From Branchiostoma floridae (lineage: Eukaryota > Chordata > Leptocardii > Amphioxiformes > Branchiostomatidae): a stretch of 64,000 nt of DNA. Positions 10,718-27,512 of the stretch are shown here, one piece after another. The DNA is taken from positions 7,604,205 through 7,668,204 of the forward strand of contig NC_049996.1 in assembly GCF_000003815.2 (NCBI RefSeq), written 5' to 3'. A model generated the notes under the pieces. The model saw nothing but the letters and a program-made list of their open reading frames with translations. It made no database searches and was not told where the DNA came from. How positions within the stretch are numbered: position 1 is the first letter of the stretch; each line of letters begins with the position of its first letter. The translations under genes were made by a program, and so were the position numbers.

Positions 10718-11450
10718 GACCTCATTGATGCCATGAATTCCTGATCAACTGCAGCTGCAATGTTCATGGTGGAACTCATCCTGGTGAGAGATCGTCCGAC
10801 GCCATCTCAACATGTACAGTGACGTCCAGAAAGATCGGTGCTCGTGTGTGAGCCCTGCGATCTGAGTGATGTAGCCAGTAGGGCGTTAGGGCATTTTGTA
10901 AATGGAGGCTCCTTTTGCCCTCATAGCTAAAGCCCGTTTCTGTGGTGTACAAGCTTGGCGTGTGGCTGATTTTATTTCGTGTGACTGTGTCGATGGCCGG
11001 AATTGTATTCGGTCAGTTACTGTAAATTCTGTTCTTTATAAACAGGGTCTTCCCTGGTTCACCATCTGTTGTAATTTCTGTTTTATGTCATGGTCAGTGG
11101 TTGTCGGGGACCTAGACCATTACATAATCTGCCTCGTGTTGTTTTCTTGGGTCCCGAAACAAGAGAACGGCACAGGCCAGAAAGGAAGGCAGGTGGTTGG
11201 AAAGCCTTCTTTTATTTTAGTATTTAAGTCCTTTTAGGAATGCTAGAGTTCGTGGTATCGTGGTTCGCAGTCACAGAAACCGAATCAATACAAACAGAAT
11301 GCAAAGTGTACAATTGTTCAGTTATCATGTATATCACGATAGTAGATACTTGTACATATAGTTACGCCTACTTACGTTATGTGTTAGGTATAGTTTTCCC
11401 ATATTTTTGAGTGAAGATCTCGTCTTTTTTTGAGATGTAGTGCTGTTTAG
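10718..11450 (+). repeat. Duplicated cassette, copy 3
   Basis: Combines the front of copy 1 (AACTGCAGCTGCAATGTTC, ATCCTGGTGAGAGATCGTCC) with the long rear part of copy 2 (CATTTTGTAAATGGAGGCTC onward). The matches with copy 2 carry scattered substitutions, so the duplication is old. An open frame of 111 codons starts at 10902 but is not preserved in copy 2. Confidence 0.7.
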
Positions 11451-12770
11451 GCGCCTTTTGTTAGCAGCCTCTGTTTTTGAGTGTATTTGTTTGATGCCCT
11501 TCCAGTACAGGGGTGGCTGACACTGGATTGTTTTGTGTGTTTCACTTATTTTCATTGTCGCAGAAAAGTTGTCTACATGTTAGAATTCAGTAAATGTCAA
11601 CATTGTCCGTTTATTGTGTAGAAGTTGTAGCCCTTTAAATCAGTTGTTTGGAAATTTCCCTAGTAACTGAGGCTAAGGCTGGCGCTGACACTAACACAAG
11701 ACAAACACATACACACTAACAGACTAACCCCACCAAACACACACATTTTTGACGGACACTAATAATCAAAAAGCCTTAGACTGAAAAAAAATCTATGATT
11801 CTTCAAGTACAAAGGCTCCACGCTACCTCTATACCATGTACTGACAATGTCAATATTTACTGATTTTTAGCTTTCTTTTATCCACTATGTCCTAGAGTGA
11901 GGGTAACTCTTAACCTAAATGGGTTAGATGTGAAGTTCATTTTTGATGCTAGAGTATCTTCATTTGTTATGAGGTTTATATATTATACACTTTGCATTTC
12001 TCTATTTTGCTAATAAACAAATATGTTGAAATCGGATGATTGTGTAGTGCATGTGTTTGTTTTACAGTAGAATCAAAACAAAATGGCTTGGTTCTCTCTT
12101 CTCACACCCTCAACCAGGCCTTACCTCCCAGTACCATCAACTTCATGTGAAATGGTTGCCCCCATGGTTAATACATTAATCTACTGCATATATTTAATCA
12201 TTTTGCATGCAGCTGCTTTGTACAATATACTGTATAATTCAAAACTTTTTTTCTTTAATTGAAAGCGGCCGAAAATTGATGTGCGCGCGGATGTCATCCA
12301 CGGCCACAGTATAATCAAATCAACATGGCCTAGCGTGAGGCAAAATTACATCATGCACATCTGTGCATTTATAGTAGAATGTAAGGTTTGCAACATAGTA
12401 AAGAGGATTTCTTTATACTCAAATAAAAAAGAATGAGAAACTATCATTCACGTGTGTTTTTGTTAGTGCTTTGGAAATGTTTCCAGCACAAGAAAGAAAA
12501 CACTGTGACAAATTGAAAACATATAGCTGACGTATTCCGTACCATAGACGGTGTTGATTTATACGTTCGCAGTAGCACTGTTTTTTATGCCACCTCAGCT
12601 GCAAAAATTGTCTTTTTCATTTCAATGTCACGAAAGCGCTAAAGGGGGGCGAAAACGCTAGTGATCTCGCCCCCCGGGGGGGCGAGAACGCTGTCACACC
12701 GGCACGTTTACGACGATTTCTCTAGCCATACTGATTTGACAAATTGTCAACGCATCATTTTCTCCAGTTC
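11451..12770. other. Intergenic; CG palindrome near 12684, no gene recognised
   Basis: Mostly AT-rich, with a CA-rich tract near 11695-11750. Near 12684 lies the perfect palindrome TCTCGCCCCCC/GGGGGGGCGAGA apart from one extra G, embedded in a repeat of GGGGGGCGAAAACGCTAGTG-like sequence (12638-12708). Confidence 0.45.
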
Positions 12771-13558
12771 CATGTTGCTGTTATAGCTTACCCCTGCCAC
12801 TTCTTCAGTGTAACGTTTCTGCCACTCTTGTCCTGCTAAAAGCGTAATATCGTAATTGTAACACGCCGCGGAATTACACGGCGAACGGGCGCGTGGTTGG
12901 GAGGGGGTACAAAATACCGGCCGGAAGAAACACGGCACAATTAACTATCGCTATGTACCTTTATACATCCTCCATGTTCCTTCATTTTCTGTTAGTAAAT
13001 GCATAAAACATAAACCTGCATGAGCCTGCATACAAAATGTCGTGAGAAAACGGACGTATACTGTCAAGAATTTTCATTTAACTTTTGTCTGTCACAACCG
13101 CTGTGACGTAACACTTTACTGCTAGCGTAGATATAAAAATGGCGGGAAAATGGCTGCGTACGTTCAATTTTGCCTATTCAGTCATAGATCCGAGCTATTA
13201 TGCAACGGTTCTTCACACTTTTACATGAGTTGTAGGTCACCAACAGAAATTCAAGATTGCTGTTGAATCATGTTCGTCTTGTGTCGTGAGCATGTGTGTT
13301 TATGATCTACAAATCTGGCAATGAATGTGACGGTGTGTTCGTCCCACGACGAGCTGCCTGTCCCGAAAATGATACTGAAAACTTTTCGCTTTGTTGTCTT
13401 CGAATGCATTGTAATCGATGCTTTGTAAATGATGTATTGGACAACTGGATGTCTGAAGTGTGCATACCTCAGAAATAACTATTGTTGCATGTGTAGATTG
13501 CATTATTTTTTATCGGCCGGTATAAGTCTTATGGCCGGTATTATGCCAATGCATGTTA
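12771..13558 (+). repeat. Direct repeat, copy 2 (about 788 bp; partner 5318-6115)
   Basis: Same orientation and boundaries as the copy 6.6 kb upstream. It keeps the TATA/YY1-like stretch at about 13130 and the cysteine-rich short frame (ATG at 13296 or 13302, stop at 13476-13478). The high similarity compared with the diverged cassettes between the copies means this pair is much younger than the material it brackets, or is kept similar by gene conversion. Confidence 0.85.
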
Positions 13559-13561
13559 TAC

Positions 13562-13797
13562 TCAATATACTTTTAATGGGTCAAGTTTTGGAAACATTTT
13601 GAGCTCAGGTGATAGGCCATAAATCTTCCCTGAAAGCAGTGTGGTATAGTCCATGGATAGTTGATCAGCCGTTGGAGAACAGCCCGGGTGTCGGAATAGG
13701 CCGACGTTGCGATACTTCGCTCTTACATCTGCTTGAAGATCTGCAACATTCCGTTCCGTAGCAGCGTGGACTCGCAGCGACACATAGCGACCTATAT
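13562..13797 (-). pseudogene. Possible coding remnant of unknown family
   Basis: On the minus strand an acceptor-like TTTATATAG leads into an open frame of about 77 codons, with a stop at 13562. The composition looks protein-like (HAATERNVADLQ, LFRHPGCSPTADQLS, LSGKIYGLSPELKMFPKL). The stop lies only 4 bp from the edge of direct-repeat copy 2, so the frame may have been cut by that rearrangement. It could be a terminal exon or a transposon-protein fragment. No family recognised. Confidence 0.3.
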
Positions 13798-14393
13798 AAA
13801 AATGCAGCTAAATGCAAAATGCAGTCTATGGTGTTGGTCCAAGTTGTCAAGGATAGCGAAGTGCAACGACCCACTCGGACAACACATTTACACGGCAATG
13901 TCTGTCTCTACTATCCACGATCCAACTGTGGCTAGAGGACTTCCAAATACGAAGACGCAATGCATAAGCACCATGCATTAATGATTTGATGGCACTGTAG
14001 CACCAGCAACTTGAACAAAAGTCTCTACCTGTAAATCTGCAACCCAAGGTTACATGCCATTGTTTGCAGCTGCAGACATGGCAGTGAGACAGAGGGGCTA
14101 GGCTAGGAGCATGAGCGGTGAAAAAAGGAGCATGCGAGGTGAAAAAAGAGTAACGTTATAAGCAGTGAAGAAAACTCATGCAGTGTCAATAACTTTCTTT
14201 GTCACTCTGGCCATTCTGAACCTTCTCTATTCAAAATATGAGCAAAATCTATTTTTTGACCGTTGCCACCATTATTTTTTACCCTTTCAGACATTCGCTC
14301 TTAATATGCACTCTCTTGAAAGAAGATACAACCGCATCAAACCATATTATGTATACAGTACATGTATAATGTTTTAGCTGCACTTTTTATTTT

Positions 14394-14590
14394 AGCCGCT
14401 AGTTGTCGCTGTGACACCGTGAGGGTAAGCAATACATGCACGTTTAATAACAGCCGCCAGGTGTCGCTGTGAGACCGTAAAGAAAGAGAGTGCATCCAGT
14501 CATGTTGGGGTGTCAGCATAGCAGCGTTTAGTAATGAGTAGAAGTCGTCTATTGATTTGGCGTAATTATTTGAGCTACGAATGATGCAAA
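14394..14590 (+). promoter_or_regulatory. FAM133 upstream region with a 58-bp-spaced direct repeat
   Basis: AGCCGCTAGTTGTCGCTGTG (about 14394) and AGCCGCCAGGTGTCGCTGTG (about 14452) form a clear direct repeat just upstream of the FAM133 start at 14591. Placement suggests paired promoter elements or a duplicated initiator; no TATA box is seen close to the start. Confidence 0.4.
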
Positions 14591-20799
<6,209 letters not shown>

Positions 20800-20874
20800 G
20801 AGTTGGAGGTGCCAACAATCTACACTGTAGTTTTTGGTTTAAAGTACTCCTGTGCAATGTGATGCAATGTGAAT

Positions 20875-20880
20875 AATAAA
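20875..20880 (+). terminator. FAM133 polyadenylation signal
   Basis: AATAAA, 76 nt after the FAM133 stop codon (20797-20799), in a typical position for a short 3' UTR. Confidence 0.7.
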
Positions 20881-22314
20881 TATGTCGAAATCAAAGTCGA
20901 AATCCTCTGGCAAAGCATAAAGAATGGCCAGGACCCTTAAACTTTGATATCATACCCACAATGCATCATAATGTGCATGTGCACTTAAAACCATGAAGTA
21001 GCTTATAACAGCAAGTACCTCCAACTTGTGTGTGAACTTAGTATTTTACACATTGTATTGTTAGGGCTTGATGCAGATTTTAAGGGAATAATATGTTGCA
21101 AGACAGTCATACAATAAATGCTCCTTCCAACCAAGCTACATACATGTCTATAAACTGTTAGGAACAGTCCCAGAAGAAAAATTAAAGAAAAGTAGGATTT
21201 GTAAGCAACAGCAATGATAAAAAAGGAAGAAATTTGCTAACAGGCTTTTAGACTATTAAAGGCAGCTACATTGATGACATTGCATGATAAATGCAGATGC
21301 ATACTGTACATTTATTTATATTTACAGGGATTCAATTTTGCATTTATATGGCAGTGGGAGGGAGGTTTTCACAAAACACATAACGTTATTCACGTTGTCA
21401 TGATTTGAAAACTGCTAAAGTAAAACCACAAAGAACATTTTAAGATTCCAAGAGGTTGTTGGTACAAGAGTTTTTCTGGAATCACAAATTGCAATTGTAA
21501 GAAGCACACGGATATCAAAAGATCTTCCAAGTATGTTAGTGTTGTGTAGCATTGTATCCAACTTGTCACAAACCTCATACTGACATGTACAGGCAGATAC
21601 GGGTTTACTTTTTGCAGATATATTTAAAAATTTGTTTCAGGCTGAGAAGAACTCATAGTACTCATGTAGTGTATTACACAAGTCAGTAAGGGTAATTTTG
21701 AGTATGCTGTGCAATGTTGTGTATAGGTATTTACCAGGTTTGCCAGCTTGTATATAGGTGTAACATTCTATGTTGATGCATGTATAAACATAAGCAATAC
21801 TAGTATTAGGTAAGTTTTACCCAGGGATAATCAACACTTACATGTATAACACTGCAAGTACAATGTAAGTCCCACTTTACACACAATTTTTCACACTGTG
21901 GGGAGAAAAGCTTTTGTTGTCAAGATATTGCCAGTCAAGATGTTTAATTACCTGTCAGGGATGTGAAATAAGTATAGAGTAATAACATTGCCATTACAGT
22001 ATTAGGGATGGGATGTAACCTTGTGTAACTTGTATACATGTATGATATTTGCACATATGTATCATGTGTTTGTTTTTGTGTAGTTTGTAAACTATCTTAG
22101 CTGTAAGTAGCAATGTAGACCTCATGCAAACGTTAGAAACTGATTAATAAAACTCTATAAACTGACATGAATTGAAAAGAGATATCAAGAGTCATGACTT
22201 GATTTTACCAGTCTCATGATAAAAGGTTAAGGTAAGTACCGTGGCCTTTTTGAGGCCGTTTTCACCTCCCCAACTGAAGTCAAAATTTCTCCCGAAAGGT
22301 CTGGACCATTCGCC

Positions 22315-22361
22315 CGATAGCTTAGCAGGCGTCCCCGATAGCTTAGCAGGGGTCCCCGACA
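22315..22361 (+). repeat. Tandem duplication of CCCGATAGCTTAGCAGG
   Basis: CCCGATAGCTTAGCAGG occurs twice in a row, followed by a third, partial CCCCGACAAC. It lies in a GC-richer island of this otherwise AT-rich stretch. Confidence 0.8.
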
Positions 22362-23989
22362 ACTTCCGCGTGCGTGTAGATGCGTCCCGACTTTGAGAGG
22401 GTTCATTAGCATATAACGTGGACTCATTAGGCTATATAGCTGTTTATGACTGCAAGCGTCACGGGTGTACCGACCCAACGTTCCAGATCCCTCCCGACAT
22501 CTCCACAGATATTGGTAAAAACTGTCTAGATTGGGCCTTCGTCTAGCCACTCAGCTATTTGACGCCATAATTCTTGCAACATGTGCTGAAAAGACAACAA
22601 CTAAGGAATCAAATTTGGCATAATACCTCTTCCTCCATATGTCCTTGTACGGTTCTTAGTGCCCTTAAGACATTATATATAACCTTGAATACATCTACAC
22701 TAATAAGCTTGCATAAAATAATAACCAGGAACTTCTAAGTACATGTATAGGTAAGGCAAGTAGGTTAATTGCCAATAGACCTCACTAAAGATAAGTGACT
22801 GTAGCTTTTGGGTCACTTATTGATGAGACTAGCGTCCTTGCGACGGCAGTAATTTGGTTGGCTTCTCCCTAAGGCTCTTGGTAACAAGACATCAATTTAG
22901 ATGTAATCGTCTGGCTAACTCTGGGTGGAGCTATTGGTCATTCCTTTGATTTCCCAAATCCCAGCGGTCAGCACAGATGGCCGTGTAGGTTGCTATGGAT
23001 GGGAGATTACCACCTCCCGAGTATTCGGAAATATTTCGTCTTTGCCAAAAGGTGTTTTTTGTGCCGTATGTGCGAGTGTTGGATCCACATGATATTTAGG
23101 TTGTGAATGTCGGCAAAAGGAAAATGGCAGTTTTTCATAGCAATGCAGTAAAATTTCTGGTTTCCATACCTCTTGCACTGGACATGTCAGTATTTTCCAA
23201 TGGTAGATAGTGTGGGGCTTATGAAAAGTGATATAGGTTTGGGCCCCCTAGCAACTGTATTGTAACTGCAGGGCAGATTTTGTTTGAGACTTTGAACAAC
23301 CCAAGAAGGGGTTGATGGATCGTCATAATGTTTGCTATGTAGAGCGTTTAGTGATGGTTATGTGCTAAACATGCAAATCAATATCTGATAAGCGTGTATC
23401 TATTATCCATGTCTATGGTGGATTTTCTAGGGGCCTTTAAAACTGCAAAACAACTTTTCATTCCTCTATTAAGATGGTATAATAAGATTTTCAACCACCT
23501 TTTTCATCATAAAACACGAGCTGCCTTCAATTTTCCTGCCATACAATGTACTTGATGGGCTTTATCTTAATCCTATTGCCTCTATATCCTTTGCCAGATA
23601 GACAATTTTACTTCTTTCTCTAATCCAAAGCAAAGTCTTGGAAACACATAAAATGGGGAAAATAGAGTGGTAAAGCTTTTTTTGTAGTCTCACAGGAAAC
23701 AAAATGGTCAATGTAAAATTGGATGAATCACATCAGCGCTACTTGACGTCCCATCACACTGTTCCCAAAGGTCTCATTTTGTAACTTAAAAGCCAGCAAC
23801 TGTTAGACACGACATCACGCATATGGAGATATTGTTTTCAGTGTGTATCTGATCCCTTTCTCTGTCTGTGCTCCCACACTTATTTCCATATGTTCTCTCT
23901 ATCTCTATGTATATAGGCATGTCTGACCAAAGAGTGACAGGAAGCAAAGGGCAAAATGTTGTGGGAGTGACAGAAAAAGACTGGTGAAT

Positions 23990-24235
23990 CATTTATCAGC
24001 CTTGGCTGAAAGACGTTCCAGGTCATGGGGTCAATGGACGAGACAGTATTAATCAATGAAATGGAGAGTTTTTGTTTTTTTGTTTGTGTTTTCAGTTTGG
24101 TTTGTGTTTGTACATTAATGATGATTTGACATATTGTGATCAAGGCACAAAGGTAATGTTGATCAAAACCTTATTTGCATAAAGAACAAGAATCAAACAA
24201 GATACTCTAAATATTACACAGAGGTATGAGATCAT
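23990..24235 (+). repeat. Interspersed repeat family (core GGGGTCAATGGA), intergenic copy
   Basis: Contains GACGTTCCAGGTCATGGGGT, CAATGGACGAGACAG and GATCAAAACCTTATTTGCAT, the ordered landmarks of the copy at 16905-17195. The preceding GAGTGACAGGAAG near 23931 may belong to the same element. Confidence 0.65.
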
Positions 24236-24916
24236 CTTACTTTGCTACCTCTGCTGTCACATTCCTTACTGTTGAACTATTACCATAAAATAATCACACA
24301 ATCAGCAATAAAAGTGTACAAAGCAAGTTTTAATGGTCCTTGTGTCCAGCTGAGCACACACATTTTTTGTGACATGAATCACATTCAGAACTTACAAAGT
24401 ACTGTGGTCTTCTTGACCTGAAACTAGCTTACATGTAGTAACCATTTTTATACACAGTAGCTACAGCTCTTACATTAAATTTGAAATGGCACAGCTAGTA
24501 GTAACTAAACCAACTAGCTATATAGACCTAGGTATATACATTGTAATACCTGTGCCATTAAGTGGTCTGTGCACTTATAGTGCTACGAACCACATCTAGT
24601 TCAATAGAAGAACATGAACTTGTTGGAGTTATTTGCAGTGCAATAGATTCCAGAGAATTACAAAAGGAGGATGACTGTCCATATTACCAGGTAATAAACA
24701 ATGAAATACATTGTAACATAGTGTTAGCTGGCATCTATGCCTATTATACCTGCCAAGTTTCTTTGATCTCTGCATTTAGTTTGAGCAGCAATATTATATA
24801 GAAGTGTGTCCTTCACCAGGTCTAAGCAAGGGCATTTTATCATGTCACTTTGGACAAGTTGGGACGGAGACATAAACTGACACAAATCTTATAAAAATCT
24901 CATCTGTTATTATAAC

Positions 24917-24922
24917 TTTATT
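24917..24922 (-). terminator. Paraoxonase-like gene polyadenylation signal
   Basis: AATAAA on the minus strand, about 49 nt past the stop codon at 24971, in a conventional position. Confidence 0.65.
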
Positions 24923-24970
24923 CCAAGTTCAAACAGACAAACATCAATACAATTAAACTCATATATATAG

Positions 24971-26005
24971 TTAAACAGGAATGTTCACTTGGCAATGCAG
25001 CAGCTTGGAACTAACAGTACCAACCAGCAGGTGGCCTTTATGATACACAGCTGCACTAGACCCACCCAACTCATCCCCCTCATTTGCATAAATGCTGGTG
25101 ACAACCGGATTGCTGGACTCTGCATGTTTTACTTCAAACACTTGTGACCCAGGCGACTTTAAGACCATTGCTTGCCAGAGACTGGGTTGTGTACCAATCC
25201 ACATACTACCAGATGTTGGATCCACATTAATATTGTCCACCCCCGAATACACTGTTATGTCGTTTTTGAATTCCAGAGAATTGTCCGACTGTCGGTGATA
25301 CACCTTGATCCCCCCCTCAAAAGGACTAGCCACATAGACCACCTGACCATCTGGTGACATGTTAATACCATTGGCAAATTTTATACCGTCAGCAACCGTC
25401 CTGGCTTCCCCGTTTTCGTAGTAGGTAACAGAACTGACTGGAAGAAATGTCAGTAAGGAAAATGCGACAAGAACGAGATTGGAGAAAAAGGACATGTTGG
25501 TAACGTAAAAGCTCTCTGGTCCAGTGGCTACAATATCATTGGGTGATGTAATAAGAGAATGCTTGATGGTCTTGATGTGGTATGCAGTGTTTGTAGAAGA
25601 ATCATAGCGGAAAGTTTCAATCTCAAAACTTTTGAAGTTCACAACAAACAGTCGGATCTCTTTGCTGTCTGGATATTCATAGATGCTGATTCCAAATGCC
25701 ACAAAGTTGTCCCTAAAACTTTCTGGTTGGATGGAAACTTGAGAAGCTTTAATAACAGGGCTGTTAAGGTCTATCGTGAAAAGTTTCCCACGTTTGTCGC
25801 CAGGACCAGATGATATGAAGACGAGTCCCGAGGATGTCAGTGCGAGATCTTCACTTCCAGTGGTGATCCCCGGTACATGTTGACAGGGCCCAGGAGAGTG
25901 GTTGTAGGTGTGGTGGAAGGGGTTCAGTGTCAGGATGAACCTACATATGTGCTGCCCAACCACAGCAAGGATGACAACAGTGATGGTGGCCACCAGCTTT
26001 GCCAT
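24971..26005 (-). CDS. Paraoxonase/arylesterase-like protein lacking the catalytic histidines
   Basis: One uninterrupted coding exon, 344 residues (vertebrate PONs about 355). Residues 1-20 are hydrophobic, like the retained signal-anchor of PON1. The six-bladed propeller landmarks are present: GSEDL (E52, D53), NDIVATGPE (N156, D157), FANGINMSPDG (N212) and VDNINVDP (D257, N258), which match both calcium sites, and C41/C338 match the PON1 disulfide. Unusually, the catalytic pair H115 and H134 corresponds to F104 and F124, and C284-H285 to T272-Q273. Lactonase/esterase activity is therefore doubtful. Residues 173-191 are strongly hydrophobic where PON1 has its amphipathic lipoprotein-binding helix. 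A 5' UTR acceptor (CTTCTACAG) precedes position 26035. A single coding exon contrasts with the multi-exon vertebrate PON genes, so a retrogene origin is possible. Confidence 0.93.
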   Translation of the reverse strand: MAKLVATITVVILAVVGQHICRFILTLNPFHHTYNHSPGPCQHVPGITTGSEDLALTSSGLVFISSGPGDKRGKLFTIDLNSPVIKASQVSIQPESFRDNFVAFGISIYEYPDSKEIRLFVVNFKSFEIETFRYDSSTNTAYHIKTIKHSLITSPNDIVATGPESFYVTNMSFFSNLVLVAFSLLTFLPVSSVTYYENGEARTVADGIKFANGINMSPDGQVVYVASPFEGGIKVYHRQSDNSLEFKNDITVYSGVDNINVDPTSGSMWIGTQPSLWQAMVLKSPGSQVFEVKHAESSNPVVTSIYANEGDELGGSSAAVYHKGHLLVGTVSSKLLHCQVNIPV

Positions 26006-26633
26006 GATGTTGTGTGGAACGTAAACTTGTCAGTCCTGTAGAAGAGTTGAAAACTTGAATTAGCAGTAGCAAGATCAAGATATATTCTCTGACTGCAACA
26101 TTGTGCATAAACATGTACATTGTCTGGCCATTGAACATAGTCCTACAGCTCTTTAACACTTAGTATGACTGGTAACGTTAGTCCAAAGTTCACCGCTTCC
26201 ACAACCACAATTTGTTTGTCTATTTTTTTCTTCAGAAACTTGGAATTGCGATATGACTGTGATATCATCACCCCTGCCTTCTTCAAAGCTATATTTCAGA
26301 GCGACTCCATAGCCCCATACAGTTCTTCTTTCTTTTTTAAACTTGACCGCTAGAACTTGACTTTGCACAAACAGTCAGCAAACTTTTTACGGACACGCCC
26401 CCTTGGCCACAAAACCGGCTACAGGGGTCACCAACAGTCTGCATCCGCTCCTGCAGATGACATCCTTAGAAATATTTAAGGACATACTCTCTTACTCACT
26501 GAGGATGCCTCCTGGAGGATGCAAGCCTCGCACATGCAATCCAGAAGAGAACGTTTGAAGCACATGTGCAAACAAACCCCACACAGTTCCGCTAGCGATC
26601 TGCTGATGTTTACATTCTGCTGTGAGAGTTATA

Positions 26634-26847
26634 TACGAAGGCTCAAAGCGACAAATACGAAAGCTTCTCCCCATCATTTCCAAGCCTTCCCCAGACGAAG
26701 TGGTCTTTAGACAAGTTTCAAGTCTTCCTCAAGCCATTGGCAACAGTTTTCTAAACCATTTCTTACATTTTCCAGACCATTTCAGAGTCTTCGTGCTAGA
26801 AAAATGTCGGGAGAAGCTTTCTTGCTTTGGCGCTTTGAGCTTTCGTA
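26634..26847. mobile_element. Foldback element with about 38-bp inverted ends
   Basis: The left arm (26634-26672) begins TACGAAGGCTCAAAGCG and ends AAAGCTTCTCCCC. The right arm (26809-26847), read in reverse complement, begins TACGAAAGCTCAAAGCG and ends AAAGCTTCTCCC. The spacer of about 136 bp is rich in AAGYCTTC-like words. No transposase and no obvious target duplication. It lies between the paraoxonase-like gene and the CTDSPL promoter, so a long hairpin transcript is possible if either promoter reads through. Confidence 0.7.
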
Positions 26848-27104
26848 GTAACGTGACTTCGGCTGACCTTTCATCTTACCCCGTCACTGCTAAAACATCT
26901 ACCCAGCATTCCTCATTCATTTTAATGTGTTCATTGCGACGCGTTGTAGCGATATATGCATTAAGATATTCCCCTCGTCGATTCCATATTTCATCATGTA
27001 TATTCTGTACTTGATATTTTTCAACAGAGATGCCCAGTTTTCCAGAAAAATAAGCATATTTTAATCGCAGTGCATCACGGGTATTTCAAAAGTAGGGTAT
27101 TTGG

Positions 27105-27512
27105 TAGGGCCAATCAGCGCGGGAAAAATTAGACACAGCTGTCAATCAAATGGGACATGTGGGGGTTTCCAGGCGCCCTGAAACGAACATCAGAGCAGTC
27201 TTGTGTCACGATTGCCCAGTTTATGGCATTAAGTGGAATCATAGATTTATAATATGATATATTTTTCAATAATTTGTTGGTTTGTAATCGGCCTGTCACA
27301 CAAAATTGGTCCCCAAACTCGTAACTTAACAGTGGAATGTGCAGGGCCGCCTTGAAACGGGGGCGGGATTTTATTTATATTTTCATTTCAGCCTCCATGT
27401 TGCCCGAGCTGCGACCATTTTGAAAAAGAAAAAAAATCTCTGTTTTTCTGGTCGGTATTTGTGAGGAAACACGGCGAAGATCGGGACAAAACGTCACGGG
27501 ACAAGTAGCCAG
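27105..27512 (+). promoter_or_regulatory. CTDSPL promoter and 5' UTR
   Basis: A CCAAT box (27110-27114) is followed directly by GCGCGGGAAAA (27117-27127), a good E2F-type site in reverse orientation; together they form an arrangement typical of cell-cycle-regulated promoters. A GC box (GGGGGCGGG) lies near 27359. No TATA box is well placed. The start codon at 27513 follows a GC-richer leader. The elements are seen; regulation by E2F/NF-Y is inferred. Confidence 0.5.

Larger units (their letters stand above)
20881..24916. other. Intergenic region between FAM133 and the paraoxonase-like gene
   Basis: About 4 kb of AT-rich sequence without a supported gene. About 20936-21008 resembles the interior of the inverted-repeat element described at 63793. 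About 22230-22560 is GC-richer and holds an open frame of 107 codons with no family resemblance. The rest shows only small repeats. Confidence 0.5.

Noticed and set aside
22227-22550. 107-codon frame on the minus strand
   Set aside because: Contains a tandem DNA duplication, lacks splice context and resembles no family.
25092-25813. Plus-strand frames inside the paraoxonase-like gene
   Set aside because: Antisense shadows of a clear coding exon.
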